A stretch of DNA of 64,000 nucleotides from Agromyces atrinae (lineage in GTDB: Bacteria > Actinomycetota > Actinomycetes > Actinomycetales > Microbacteriaceae), in the NCBI RefSeq assembly GCF_013407835.1, contig NZ_JACCBI010000001.1, positions 2,728,001 to 2,792,000 of the forward strand. The letters run 5' to 3'. The notes below the pieces were generated by a model that made no database searches, was not told the origin of the DNA, and saw only the letters and a list, made by a program, of their open reading frames with translations. Positions 8,423 through 16,595 of this stretch are shown here, in pieces. How positions within the stretch are numbered: position 1 is the stretch's first letter; each line of letters starts with the position of its first letter. The position numbers and the translations under genes are program-made.

Positions 8423-8925
8423 GGGTCGGGCGTCTGATCGCCGCGCTCTCGCCGCCCGTCATCGCCCTCGCCGTCATCCTCTCGTTCGGCACGGGCCGCG
8501 TGGACCACGAGTCGATGCGGCCGACGCTCGAGTCGGGCGACACCGTCGTCTTCGACCGTCTGCTCCCCGCCCAGCGCGGGGATGTCGTCGTCGTGGCCGA
8601 CCCGTCCGACTGGTCGACGACGTCGGATGCGAACCTCGTGAAGCGCGTCATCGCCGTGGGCGGCGATCGCGTGGTGTGCTGCGAGGTCGGCACGCTGCGC
8701 CTTCTCGTCAACGGGGAGCCGGTCGACGAGGACTACGTGTTCGACGCCGAGCGCCCGGGCGGGTCCATTCCGTTCGACCTCACGGTGCCGGACTCGTCGC
8801 TCTGGCTCGTCGGCGACAACCGTGCGGCGTCGCACGATTCGCGCACCGAGCTCTCGTCGGAGGGCGGCGGAGCCGTTCCCCGCAGCGCCGTCCTGGGGGT
8901 CGTGAGATTCGTCGTGCCGGGGTGA
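8419..8925 (+). CDS. lepB: Short type I signal peptidase
   Basis: 168 residues from GTG overlapping the DUF305 stop. One N-terminal membrane segment (about 7-24) is followed by the S26A signature boxes: Ser32 in HESMRPTLESGD (nucleophile), Lys75 in LVKRVIAVGGDRV (general base) and the final box WLVGDNRAASHDSR. Signal peptidase I removes signal peptides outside the membrane. At 168 residues the enzyme is short, close to the minimal catalytic core. Its coupling to DUF305 and its position after a secreted wall protein suggest a dedicated role for this locus rather than the main housekeeping enzyme, which would normally lie elsewhere near rplS/rnhB; that is inference. Confidence 0.88.
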   Translation: MRVGRLIAALSPPVIALAVILSFGTGRVDHESMRPTLESGDTVVFDRLLPAQRGDVVVVADPSDWSTTSDANLVKRVIAVGGDRVVCCEVGTLRLLVNGEPVDEDYVFDAERPGGSIPFDLTVPDSSLWLVGDNRAASHDSRTELSSEGGGAVPRSAVLGVVRFVVPG

Positions 8926-8943
8926 CGGTGGTAGCGAAACTTC

Positions 8944-8978
8944 CTCTACACGCTGTAGAGTAACTCTCACAGGAGTTA
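8944..8978. promoter_or_regulatory. Two adjacent inverted repeats before the gene at 9001
   Basis: CTCTACA-CGC-TGTAGAG (8944-8960) is a perfect inverted repeat containing a TACA...TGTA core like that of BlaI/CopY or similar winged-helix repressor sites. It is followed directly by TAACTC-TCACAG-GAGTTA (8961-8978), a second perfect inverted repeat with 6-base arms. The ribosome site AAGGGG (8985-8991 region) lies just downstream, so binding here would block transcription of the gene at 9001. The regulator is not in the window. Confidence 0.5.
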
Positions 8979-9000
8979 TCCAGATAAGGGGTTGGCGACC

Positions 9001-9477
9001 ATGAACAACGCGACATTCGAGACCGGCACTGCAGTGCTCCGCGGCGGGCAGGTGAAGGCGATCAGGCTCGTCGGCCTCGCCGGTCTCATCGGAGGGGTGC
9101 TCCTCATCATCACGGGTCTCGTCGTCTGGATCGCCATCACGTCGCAGCTGCGAGCGGAGGAGATCGTCATCCCCGACGACGCGATCGCCTTCCAGGGCCA
9201 GATCGTCGGCGACCCGCTCACCGCGTATGTGCAGGCCGACATCATCAACCACCACGCGCTCGAGATGAGCGGCGGCAAGACCTACGCCGAGCTCGACCGC
9301 GAAGACCCCGTGCGCGCGACCGTGATGAACGCGTCCTTCCTGCGGGCATCCCTCTTCACGTCCGTCGTCTCCTACGGCATCGCGGTCTTCGCCGCGGGCG
9401 TCGGAGCCCTCTTCCTCCTCTTCGGCTGGGCGCTCCGGGCCATCGTCCCGGCACTGCCGCGAGAGACGAAGAGCTAG
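9001..9477 (+). CDS. Small two-helix membrane protein (often annotated 'LigA-like')
   Basis: 158 residues; ATG at 9001 follows AAGGGG. Two hydrophobic segments (about 22-45 and 118-147) flank an extracytoplasmic loop with DAIAFQGQIVGDPLTAYVQA, a conserved NHHALEMSGGKTYAEL segment and ATVMNASFLRASLF. Actinobacterial proteins of this shape are frequently mis-annotated as aromatic ring-opening dioxygenase LigA; nothing here supports a dioxygenase. The real function is unknown. It is controlled by its own promoter region with two inverted repeats and ends at a strong hairpin shared with the convergent nitroreductase gene. Confidence 0.82.
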   Translation: MNNATFETGTAVLRGGQVKAIRLVGLAGLIGGVLLIITGLVVWIAITSQLRAEEIVIPDDAIAFQGQIVGDPLTAYVQADIINHHALEMSGGKTYAELDREDPVRATVMNASFLRASLFTSVVSYGIAVFAAGVGALFLLFGWALRAIVPALPRETKS

Positions 9478-9492
9478 AACCGCAACAGAGAA

Positions 9493-9529
9493 CGGATGCC
9501 GCGGGCGATTCATTCGCCCGCGGCATCCG
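9493..9529. terminator. Bidirectional hairpin between convergent genes
   Basis: A perfect 16-bp stem (9493-9508 with 9514-9529, CGGATGCCGCGGGCGA and its complement) with a five-base loop lies between the stops of the genes at 9477 and 9553. No T tract follows on either strand, as is common in high-GC actinobacteria; it should act as an intrinsic or mRNA-protecting terminator in both directions. Confidence 0.7.
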
Positions 9530-9552
9530 CGTGTCTGGGGGTGCGCCGAGCG

Positions 9553-10146
9553 CTACGCGCCCGCGATGACGATCTCGTCGAGCGAGAGGCGCGTGCGCGG
9601 CGCGGACTCGCGCTCGCGCAGCTTCTCGGGGAGCGCGTCGATGTCGCCGAGCACGCCGATCGCCGAGACCGAGACGACGCGGAAGCTGTCGTCGAGTCCG
9701 AACGCCGCACGCAGCTTGTCGCCGTCGATGCCGCCCATCTGGTGGGTGTGCAGCCCCTCGTGCTGAGCCTGCACCGAGAGGTGCGCGACTGCCTGGCCGA
9801 GGTCGTACTCGGCCCAGCGCAGCTCGGCGCCGTTCGCGTCGGTCGTCTGGATGATGTTGACGATGAGGAGGGCTGCCGAATCGGCCCATGCCTGGTTGAA
9901 GCCGAGCAGTCCGTCGTGCACGGTGGTGAACTCGGGCGTGCCGCGGCGTGCGACGACGAAGCGCCACGGCTGCGTGTTGCTCGCCGACGGAGCCCAGCGC
10001 GCGGCCTCGAGGATCGTCGCGACGGTCTCGTCGGAGATGACGGCGTCGGGGTCGTACGCGCGCGGGCTGAAGCGCTCGACGAGCGCGGGGATGAGGGCGG
10101 CGTCGGTCTCGGCGCGGCGTGAGGTGATGTCGGTGATGAGCGTCAT
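9553..10146 (-). CDS. Nitroreductase family FMN oxidoreductase
   Basis: 197 residues. The N-terminal signature RFSPRAYDPDAVIS followed by EAARWAPSASNTQPWRFVV is typical of the nitroreductase fold (FMN phosphate contacts and dimer interface). ALLIVNI and YDLGQAVAHLSVQAQ fit the core helices, and GLHTHQMGGIDGDKLRAAFG matches the conserved C-terminal part. These enzymes are homodimeric FMN proteins that reduce nitro compounds, quinones or similar acceptors; the substrate cannot be read here. ATG at 10146 has only a weak purine-rich upstream sequence. The protein is a standalone domain and not fused to CofE as in FbiB of mycobacteria; the cofE gene lies 28 kb away, so a link to F420 cannot be claimed. 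Confidence 0.88.
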   Translation of the reverse strand: MTLITDITSRRAETDAALIPALVERFSPRAYDPDAVISDETVATILEAARWAPSASNTQPWRFVVARRGTPEFTTVHDGLLGFNQAWADSAALLIVNIIQTTDANGAELRWAEYDLGQAVAHLSVQAQHEGLHTHQMGGIDGDKLRAAFGLDDSFRVVSVSAIGVLGDIDALPEKLRERESAPRTRLSLDEIVIAGA

Positions 10147-10223
10147 CGTGGCGGCTTTCTCGAGGATTTCAGAGGGAGGCGGGGCAACGATGACCCGTGG
10201 GAGTCAACGTCGCGGCGTGCGGT

Positions 10224-11291
10224 CTATTCCCCGAGCTCGCGGCGGATGACGCTGATGAACGCGTCGACGTCATCTGCCGTCGTGTCGAAGCCGCACATCC
10301 AGCGCACCTCGCCGGCTGCGGCGTCCCAGTCGTAGAAGCGCACGTGCTCGCGGACGCGATCGGCGACACCGGCGGGCAGGGTCGCGAACACGGCGTTGGC
10401 CTGCGTGGGCTGCGTGAACCCGAGGCCCGGGAAGCCGCCGTCGGCGATGCCCGCCTCGAGGCCCGAGCGCAGACGCGTCGCCATGGCGTTCGCGTGGCGG
10501 GCGTTCTCGAGCCACAGGTCGCCCTCGAGGAGCGCGATGATCTGCGCCGAGACGAAGCGCATCTTCGACGCGAGTTGCATGTTGAGCTTGCGGAGGTAGA
10601 CGAGGCCGTCGGCCGCCGCGGGGTCGAGCACGACGATCGACTCGCCGAAGATGAGCCCGTTCTTGGTGCCGCCGAACGAGACGACGTCGACGCCGGCATC
10701 CGTCGTGAATGCCCGCAAGGGGGCGTCGAGGGCGGCCGCCGCGTTCGAGAGGCGGGCCCCGTCGACGTGCAGGCGCATGCCCTTCGCGTGGGCGTGGTCG
10801 GCGATCGCCCGGATCTCGTCGATCGAGTACACCGTGCCGAGTTCGGTCGATTGCGTGATCGAGACGACGAGCGGCTGCGCGCGGTGCTCGTCGCCCCAGC
10901 CCCAGGCCTCGCGGTCGATGAGTTCGGGGGTGAGCTTGCCGTCGGTCGTCGGCACGTTCAGGATCTTGAGCCCGCCGACCTTCTCGGGCGCGCCGCCCTC
11001 GTCGACGTTGATGTGAGCGGTCGACGCCGCGACGACGGCGCCCCAGCGCGGCAGCATCGACTGCAGCGCCGTGACGTTCGCACCCGTTCCGTTGAAGACG
11101 GGGAACGCCTCGGCGGCATCGCCGAAGTGCGACTTCATGACCTCCTGCAGGCGTTCCGTGTAGACATCCCCGCCGTACGCGACCTGGTGGCCGCCGTTCG
11201 CCGCCCCGAGAGCAGCGAGCACGTCGGGGTGCACTCCGCTGTAGTTGTCGGAGGCGAAGCCGCGGGAATCGATGTCATGCAGAGTGTTCAC
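10224..11291 (-). CDS. ltaE: Low-specificity L-threonine aldolase
   Basis: 355 residues. PLP-dependent fold type I enzyme that splits L-threonine/L-allo-threonine into glycine and acetaldehyde. The PLP lysine is Lys210 in SFGGTKNGL, and HVDGAR (175-180) holds the aspartate that contacts the cofactor. The start SRGFASDNYSGVHPDVLAAL is typical of the family. GTG at 11291 is chosen because GGGAGG lies eight bases upstream; the frame continues further but without homology. A -10-like GAGGAT is exactly six bases before the GTG, so a leaderless transcript is also possible. It diverges from the TetR gene, 60 bases away. Confidence 0.92.
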   Translation of the reverse strand: MNTLHDIDSRGFASDNYSGVHPDVLAALGAANGGHQVAYGGDVYTERLQEVMKSHFGDAAEAFPVFNGTGANVTALQSMLPRWGAVVAASTAHINVDEGGAPEKVGGLKILNVPTTDGKLTPELIDREAWGWGDEHRAQPLVVSITQSTELGTVYSIDEIRAIADHAHAKGMRLHVDGARLSNAAAALDAPLRAFTTDAGVDVVSFGGTKNGLIFGESIVVLDPAAADGLVYLRKLNMQLASKMRFVSAQIIALLEGDLWLENARHANAMATRLRSGLEAGIADGGFPGLGFTQPTQANAVFATLPAGVADRVREHVRFYDWDAAAGEVRWMCGFDTTADDVDAFISVIRRELGE

Positions 11292-11351
11292 CCCTCCATC
11301 CTCCCTCGTTCTGCGCCGAGTCGGCACGCCCGTCGGTGACAGGATAGGGGC

Positions 11352-11945
11352 GTGGCTGAGATGAAGCAGGGACGCGCCCGCACCGCGGCGGCGCTCGAGT
11401 CCGCCGCGATCTCGCTCGTGCTCGAGCACGGCTACGACAACGTCACCGTCGACATGATCGCCGACGCGGCGGGGGTCTCGCAGCGCACCTTCTTCAACTA
11501 CTTCGCGACGAAGGAGGCGGCGCTCCTCGGCAGTGCCGTGCCGCACGTCGACCGCGAGGCCGCCCGCGCGTTCGTCGCCTCGACCGGCCCGCTGCTGGCC
11601 GAGGCCGTGCACCTCGTCTCGTTCGACGAGGCGGCGCTCGCCGATCATGAGCGGCTCTTCGTCGACCGCGTGCGCGCGATCGCGTCGAACCCGGCCCTGC
11701 TCACACGGCAGATGGAGAAGTTCACGCTGCTCGAGAGCGAGCTGCAGGAGATCGTCGGAGAACGCCTCGCCACGCAGTTCGGCGAGAGCGACGCCGCCGA
11801 GGCCGCCCTCATCACGAGTGTGCTCACCGCCGTCATCCGTCACCAGGGGCAGTGCTTCGCGTCGGCGTACGCCGAGGGCGACGAGCCGCCGTCATCCGAC
11901 GAGCTCGCCGCCCTCATCACCCGGGTCGTTCCCCGGTTGGCGTGA
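11352..11945 (+). CDS. TetR family transcriptional regulator
   Basis: 197 residues with an N-terminal TetR helix-turn-helix (about residues 10-55: DNVTVDMIADAAGVSQRTFFNYF) and a helical ligand-binding domain without recognisable specificity. GTG at 11352 follows CAGGAT by exactly six bases, which fits a leaderless start; ATG three codons later is an alternative. The stop codon touches the stop of the convergent ABC permease gene with no base between. The nearest plausible targets are the divergent threonine aldolase or the convergent exporter, but no shared palindrome was seen. Confidence 0.88.
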   Translation: MAEMKQGRARTAAALESAAISLVLEHGYDNVTVDMIADAAGVSQRTFFNYFATKEAALLGSAVPHVDREAARAFVASTGPLLAEAVHLVSFDEAALADHERLFVDRVRAIASNPALLTRQMEKFTLLESELQEIVGERLATQFGESDAAEAALITSVLTAVIRHQGQCFASAYAEGDEPPSSDELAALITRVVPRLA

Positions 11946-13052
11946 CTAGCCCTTGATCGCCTCGGAGAGCTTCACCCGTGCACCCATGCGGAGCAGCGAG
12001 TTCGAGTAGATGCGCTCTCCGATGAGGATCACGACGGCCGTCGTGGCGATGAGGATCGCGAGCGAGAGCAGCGGCTCCCACCACTCGGCGGTGCCGAGGA
12101 AGATACGCATCGGCATGCCGACCGGAGCAGAGAACGGCACATAGCTCATGATCGAGAGCACCGTCGGGTTGTTGTTGAAGACGATGATGAGGATGTACGG
12201 CGCCATGACGAGCATCGTCACGGGCGACGTCGCCGACTGCACGTCTTCGGCGCGCGAGACGAGGGCCGCGGTCGCCGCGAACAGTGCCGCGAGCATCACG
12301 AAGCCGATCGCGAAGAACACGACGAACCAGATGACCGACGAGCCGAGCCCGCCGAGCAGCACGCGCTGGCCCGTCACGACGAGGCCGACGAGAGCGAGAC
12401 CCGCGATCGCGACGATCTGACCGAACGCCATCGCCGAGTTGCCGAGCACCTTGCCGGTGAGGAGCGAACGCGCCGAGACGGTCGACAGCAGGATCTCGAC
12501 GACGCGCGTCTGCTTCTCTTCGACGACCGACTGGGCGATCGTGCCACCGAAGGTGATCGCCGACATGAAGAACACGATGCCGAAGCCGAGCGCGACGATG
12601 TAGATGAGGAACGGGTTCGGAGCGTCGGGGTTCAGCAGCTCGACGCTCGGCACGATCGCGAGCGACTGCACGACGTTCGAGGGCGTCGAGTCGAGGCCGA
12701 TAACGCTGACCCCGGTCGGGTCGCTCGGCGCGTCGACGATGATCGCGTCGATGTCGCCGTCGCGCAGCATCGTCTCGGCGGCGGCCTGATCGCTCGCCGT
12801 CTCGAGCTCGAAGCCCGCCTTCTCGGCGACGGATGACGCGCTCGACCCGATCGCGGCGACCTTGGGCGCACTCTCGCCGGTGCCGCTCAGCACACTGCCG
12901 AGGATGATCGAGGCGAGTACGGCGACCATGAGGATGATCGTCGAGATGATGAACGACTTCGACCGCACGCGCGTGACGATCTCGCGTCCCGCGACGAGTC
13001 CGACGCTGTCGGCGAAGCGCGGGGTGCGGCGCTCGGGGGCAGTGGTGCTCAT
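11946..13052 (-). CDS. ABC-2 type exporter permease (NatB-like)
   Basis: 368 residues. One N-terminal membrane helix (about 35-55) is followed by an extracytoplasmic loop of about 110 residues (GTGESAPKVAAIGSSASSV...) and then five or six hydrophobic segments. VVEEKQTRVVEILLSTVSARSLLTGKV is the conserved cytoplasmic coupling segment of NatB/CcmB-like ABC-2 permeases. The start overlaps the stop of the ATPase gene by four bases (13049-13052), so the two are translated together and form one transporter. NatAB systems export sodium or other cations, and homologues export drugs; the substrate here is unknown. Confidence 0.9.
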   Translation of the reverse strand: MSTTAPERRTPRFADSVGLVAGREIVTRVRSKSFIISTIILMVAVLASIILGSVLSGTGESAPKVAAIGSSASSVAEKAGFELETASDQAAAETMLRDGDIDAIIVDAPSDPTGVSVIGLDSTPSNVVQSLAIVPSVELLNPDAPNPFLIYIVALGFGIVFFMSAITFGGTIAQSVVEEKQTRVVEILLSTVSARSLLTGKVLGNSAMAFGQIVAIAGLALVGLVVTGQRVLLGGLGSSVIWFVVFFAIGFVMLAALFAATAALVSRAEDVQSATSPVTMLVMAPYILIIVFNNNPTVLSIMSYVPFSAPVGMPMRIFLGTAEWWEPLLSLAILIATTAVVILIGERIYSNSLLRMGARVKLSEAIKG

Positions 13053-13933
13053 CGGACGACCTCCTTGAAGATTTCGGCGAGGGTGGTGCGTTCGCGGCCG
13101 AAGCTCACGACGTCACCGTGGGCGACGGCGGCGCGCAGCACCTGCTGGCGCGCCTCGGCGGAGTCGGCCTCGAAGACCGCGTAGCCGCCGTCGAAGTCGA
13201 TGACGGTGATGCCGGGCTGCTCGCGGAGCCAGCCGGCGTCGCCGTTGAGAAGCAGCTCGTAGCGCGTCGAACCATGCGCGTCGCGCAGCTCGTCGCGCGA
13301 GCCGGAGGCGCGGATCTGGCCGCCCGCGATGATGACGAGGTCGTCGCAGAGGCGTTCGACGATGTCGAGCTGGTGCGACGAGAAGAGCACGGGGGCACCG
13401 CCGGCGGCGTAGTCGGTGAGCACTGACTGCACCGTCTCGACGGCGATCGGGTCGAGGCCCGAGAACGGCTCGTCGAGCACGAGCACCTCGGGGCGGTGCA
13501 CGAGGGCCGCGGCGATCTGCGCGCGCTGCTGGTTGCCGAGCGAGAGGCTCTCGACGGTGTCGTTCAGGCGCTCGCCGAGGCCGAGGCGTTCGAGCAGCTC
13601 GGTGGCGTTCTTCTTCGCGGCATCCGCCTTCCACCCGTGCAGCCGGGCGAAGTAGACGATCTGCTCGAGCACCTTCATCTTCGGGTACAGGCCACGCTCT
13701 TCGGGCATGTAGCCGAAGCGACGGCGGTCGGCCGCGGTGATGGGGGAGCCTTGCAGGGTGACGGTTCCCGCGTCGGAGGAGAGCACGCCGAGGATGATGC
13801 GCATCGTCGTGGTCTTTCCGGCGCCGTTACCGCCGACGAAGCCGGTCATGCGGCCGTCTCCGACCGTGAACGTGACCCCGTCGAGCACTTTTCGTGTGCC
13901 GTACGACTTGTCGATTCCGTTGAGTTCGAGCAT
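13049..13933 (-). CDS. ABC exporter ATP-binding protein (NatA-like)
   Basis: 294 residues. Walker A is GGNGAGKTT (about 35-43), the signature is [15 protein letters not shown] (a known variant of LSGGQ in the NatA/DUF4162 group), Walker B is [13 protein letters not shown], and the H-loop is in FSSHQLD. After the nucleotide-binding domain, about 80 residues form the DUF4162-like tail ([14 protein letters not shown]...). It powers the permease encoded just downstream with a 4-base overlap. TAGCGT lies exactly six bases before the ATG on the minus strand, which fits a leaderless promoter. Confidence 0.92.
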   Translation of the reverse strand: MLELNGIDKSYGTRKVLDGVTFTVGDGRMTGFVGGNGAGKTTTMRIILGVLSSDAGTVTLQGSPITAADRRRFGYMPEERGLYPKMKVLEQIVYFARLHGWKADAAKKNATELLERLGLGERLNDTVESLSLGNQQRAQIAAALVHRPEVLVLDEPFSGLDPIAVETVQSVLTDYAAGGAPVLFSSHQLDIVERLCDDLVIIAGGQIRASGSRDELRDAHGSTRYELLLNGDAGWLREQPGITVIDFDGGYAVFEADSAEARQQVLRAAVAHGDVVSFGRERTTLAEIFKEVVR

Positions 13934-13939
13934 GGTTTC

Positions 13940-13945
13940 ACGCTA
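13940..13945 (-). promoter_or_regulatory. -10 element (TAGCGT) of the natA-like gene, leaderless type
   Basis: TAGCGT on the minus strand is separated from the ATG at 13933 by six bases (GAAACC). This matches the TANNNT-N6-start geometry of actinobacterial leaderless transcripts. Confidence 0.5.
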
Positions 13946-14023
13946 TTGCCGACGTGTGCCGCGCGGTATCCGCCGTGCGGCTGGTTCTCGGCCTCGCTCT
14001 CCGCCGCGAGGCGGACGCCCGGC

Positions 14024-14029
14024 TACGCT
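14024..14029 (+). promoter_or_regulatory. -10 element (TACGCT) of panD, leaderless type
   Basis: TACGCT is followed by GGTGCG (six bases) and the GTG start of panD at 14036. No ribosome-binding sequence precedes the start, which supports a leaderless mRNA. Confidence 0.55.
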
Positions 14030-14035
14030 GGTGCG

Positions 14036-14449
14036 GTGCTGCGAACGATGCTCAAAGGCAAGATCCACCGTGCGACGGTCACCCACGCCGACCTCCACTA
14101 CGTCGGCTCGCTGACGGTCGACCGTGACCTCATGGACGCCGCCGACCTGCTGCCGGGCGAACAGGTCGCCGTCGTCGACGTGACGAACGGCGCCCGCCTC
14201 GAGACCTACGTCATCGAGGGCGAGCGCGGGTCGGGCGTCATCGGCGTGAACGGTGCGGCCGCGCACCTCATCGGCACGGGCGACCTCGTGATCGTCATCT
14301 CGTACGCGCAGCTCGACGAGGCCGAGGCGCGCTCGTTCCGGCCGAGCATCGTGCACGTCGACGAGTCGAACCGCATCGTCGCGACAGGCACGGATGCCGC
14401 CGAGGTACTCATCGCCGAGCTCGAACGTCCGCCCTTCGCGGTCGCCTGA
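14036..14449 (+). CDS. panD: Aspartate 1-decarboxylase
   Basis: 137 residues. PanD makes beta-alanine from L-aspartate for pantothenate and CoA. The proenzyme cleaves itself at Gly24-Ser25 (HYVGSLTV) to form the pyruvoyl cofactor. Lys9, Arg54 and Tyr58 (RLETY) occupy their usual positions, and the start [20 protein letters not shown] matches the family. GTG at 14036 gives exactly this N-terminus; no ribosome site is present, in line with a leaderless transcript from TACGCT. The gene stands alone between a divergent exporter operon and a convergent response regulator. The catabolic island at 39-50 kb could be a second source of beta-alanine. Confidence 0.96.
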   Translation: MLRTMLKGKIHRATVTHADLHYVGSLTVDRDLMDAADLLPGEQVAVVDVTNGARLETYVIEGERGSGVIGVNGAAAHLIGTGDLVIVISYAQLDEAEARSFRPSIVHVDESNRIVATGTDAAEVLIAELERPPFAVA

Positions 14450-14455
14450 CGGGGA

Positions 14456-15148
14456 TCACGCCCCGGGCAGCACCACGCCGTTCTCGTAGGCGTAGACGAC
14501 CGCGTGGATGCGGTCGCGCAAGCCCAGCTTCATGAGCACCTTCGACACGTGGGTCTTGACGGTCGCCTCGCCGACGTAGATGCGCGCGGCGATCTCGGCG
14601 TTCGAGAGACCCTCGGCGAGCAGTTCGAGAACCTCGCGCTCGCGCTCGGTGAGCGAGTCGAGCTCGGGGTTCTGCGCGGCGGGGGGAGCGCTCGCCGCAC
14701 CCTGCCCGCGGGTCGCGGCGACCGCGGAGATGACGTGTCGCGTGACGTCGGGCGACAGCAGCGCATCGCCGCGCGCGACGATCTGCACGGCCTCGATGAG
14801 CTTCTCGGGTGACGAGTTCTTCAGCAGGAACCCGCTCGCCCCGGCCTGCAGCGCGGTGAAGAGGTAGTCCTCGCGGTTGAAGGTCGTGAGCACGAGCACC
14901 GCGGCGTCGACGGACGGGTCGGCCGTGAGCAGTCGCGTCGCCTCGAGGCCGTCCATGCCGGGCATCTGCACGTCCATGCAGACGACGTCGGGGCGGAGGT
15001 CGCGCGCCGCCGTGACGGCCGCTGCGCCATCGGATGCCTCGCCGACCACGACGATCCCGGGCTCCGAGGCGAGGATGGTGCGGAATCCGGCGCGAACCAG
15101 ATCTTGGTCGTCGACGACGAGGACACGGATGTCGGTGCTGGTGCTCAT
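14456..15148 (-). CDS. NarL/LuxR-type response regulator
   Basis: 230 residues. Receiver domain (about 7-125) with acidic pair Asp13-Asp14, phospho-acceptor Asp59 in VCMDVQMPGMDG, Thr at LVLTTF and Lys in GFLLKNSSPEKL. A linker with GQGAASAPPAA leads to the LuxR-type helix-turn-helix (about 165-225: LTEREREVLELLAEGLSNAEI). Its start overlaps the stop of the sensor kinase gene by four bases, so they form a cognate pair. Target genes are not evident; the pair has no transporter beside it. Confidence 0.94.
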   Translation of the reverse strand: MSTSTDIRVLVVDDQDLVRAGFRTILASEPGIVVVGEASDGAAAVTAARDLRPDVVCMDVQMPGMDGLEATRLLTADPSVDAAVLVLTTFNREDYLFTALQAGASGFLLKNSSPEKLIEAVQIVARGDALLSPDVTRHVISAVAATRGQGAASAPPAAQNPELDSLTEREREVLELLAEGLSNAEIAARIYVGEATVKTHVSKVLMKLGLRDRIHAVVYAYENGVVLPGA

Positions 15149-16431
15149 GCTGCCCCTTCGGCGCGGGAGGTCGGGAACGTCGCTCGCACTCGGAAACCGC
15201 CGCGCGGGCGCGGCCCGATCTCGATCGTGCCACCGACGGCGGCGACGCGTTCGCGCATGCCGATGACGCCGAGCCCGCCGGAGCGCGCGGTGCCCGGAAC
15301 CGACCCGGTGTTCGTGACCTCGAGCTCGACGGCGGAGTCGAGGTAACGCAGCCGGATGTCGGCCTGCGCCGCGGCACCCGCGTGCTTCCGCACATTCGTG
15401 AGGGACTCCTGCGTGATGCGGTAGAGACTCACGCTCACGAGCGGCGGGATGGTGCGCTCGGCGCCGATGACCTCGAACGAGACGGGCAGCCCCGCGTCGG
15501 CGGCGAGATCGGGCAGTCGTGCGACCCCGCGCGTGGAAGCACCCTCGGCCGCCGGGGCGTCGGCACCGGCATCCTCACCGTTCTCGGATCGCAGGGTGCC
15601 GAGCAGGCGATGCAGCTCGTCGACGGCCTCGCGCGCGCTCGACTCGATCGCCGAGAGCGAGTCGGCCGCAGCGGCGGGATCGCGGCTCAGCACGCGGCGG
15701 GCGGCACCGGCCTGCACGCCCATGACCGAGACGTGGTGGGCGACGACGTCGTGGAGCTCCCGGGCGATGCGCACGCGTTCGAGCGCGACGGCCTGCGCCT
15801 TCGTGCGCTCACGCTCGGCGGCGAGCTCTGCCGTGCGCTGCTCGAGCTGGGCACGGGACTTCGCCGAGCGGTACGCCGAACTGCCGAAGAACCAGGCCCC
15901 GCCGAAGTAGAGCAGGTCCGTGATGACGTTGATGAGGCTGTACGCGACGTACTCCGAGAACGGGCCGTCGGCCGAGAATCCTGTCGCCTCGATCTGCACG
16001 TTCGAGAGCACGATCGTCGACCAGAACAGCCAGGCGAACATCACGCCGACGATGAGCGAGCGCACGATGGTGGCCAGCCGGCGACTGCGACTCCATGCGC
16101 CGATGGAGTACATGGCGATGAAGAGCGCGATGTTGCTGAAGAGCAGCTCCATGATGCCGAGCTCGGCTCCGACGATGAAGGCCGCAGCCACCGTCACGCC
16201 GGCGATCTCGGGCCACCGTCGCCGGAACGCGAGCGGCAGCGTCATCGCGACGACCCAGATGAGCGAGTGCCAGAACGGTGACTCGTCGAAGAGGCCCGTC
16301 GTGCGGTACAGCACGAGGCTGCCCGTCGCGCACACCGCGAGCACGAGCGCGAGGATCGCGTCGTGGCGATACCCGGCCCGGCCCGGCTTCGGGCGCACCC
16401 ATTCGGTGTCGTCGAGGCTCGCTGCGGTCAT
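15145..16431 (-). CDS. Sensor histidine kinase (HisKA_3 type)
   Basis: 428 residues. Five to six membrane segments occupy about residues 25-185, followed by a coiled coil (about 188-220, SRAQLEQRTAELAAERERTK). The phospho-acceptor is His227 in ARELHDVVAHHVSVMG. The ATP-binding domain has the N box region (ESLTNVRKHAGAAAQ) and a G box (GGLGVIGMRERV). There is no extracellular sensor domain, so the signal is probably perceived within the membrane, as in LiaS/DesK-like kinases. TACCGT six bases before the ATG suggests a leaderless start. Confidence 0.93.
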   Translation of the reverse strand: MTAASLDDTEWVRPKPGRAGYRHDAILALVLAVCATGSLVLYRTTGLFDESPFWHSLIWVVAMTLPLAFRRRWPEIAGVTVAAAFIVGAELGIMELLFSNIALFIAMYSIGAWSRSRRLATIVRSLIVGVMFAWLFWSTIVLSNVQIEATGFSADGPFSEYVAYSLINVITDLLYFGGAWFFGSSAYRSAKSRAQLEQRTAELAAERERTKAQAVALERVRIARELHDVVAHHVSVMGVQAGAARRVLSRDPAAAADSLSAIESSAREAVDELHRLLGTLRSENGEDAGADAPAAEGASTRGVARLPDLAADAGLPVSFEVIGAERTIPPLVSVSLYRITQESLTNVRKHAGAAAQADIRLRYLDSAVELEVTNTGSVPGTARSGGLGVIGMRERVAAVGGTIEIGPRPRGGFRVRATFPTSRAEGAA

Positions 16432-16437
16432 CCCCTC

Positions 16438-16443
16438 ACGGTA
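16438..16443 (-). promoter_or_regulatory. -10 element (TACCGT) of the sensor kinase operon
   Basis: TACCGT on the minus strand, then GAGGGG (six bases), then ATG at 16431. GAGGGG could serve as a weak ribosome site, but its spacing to the start is zero, so the leaderless reading is favoured. Confidence 0.5.
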
Positions 16444-16503
16444 CCCGGGGCGGTGCGGGCGGTCATCCGCCTCACGACGGATGCCGGGCGCCCCGCCCCA
16501 CGC

Positions 16504-16561
16504 CGAAAGGTCAATCCGAGGGGGTCCGCGACGCGCGGGACCCCGAGGGATTGACCTTTCG
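16504..16561. terminator. Long 58-nt hairpin after the SDR gene
   Basis: CGAAAGGTCAATCC (16504-16517) pairs with GGATTGACCTTTCG (16548-16561), 14 bp without mismatch. Inside, GGGGTCC (16521-16527) pairs with GGACCCC (16538-16544), leaving a small symmetrical GAG/GAG bulge. It lies between the stop of the SDR gene (16596) and the start of the sensor kinase (16431), both on the minus strand, so it probably terminates the DUF6421-SDR transcript. Confidence 0.6.
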
Positions 16562-16595
16562 AGGGGAAACGGGGGAGCTGCGCCGCGCTACGCGC

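Noticed and set aside
9001..9477. Aromatic ring-opening dioxygenase LigA
   Set aside because: Database-style name for this type of protein, but the sequence is a two-helix membrane protein without dioxygenase motifs.
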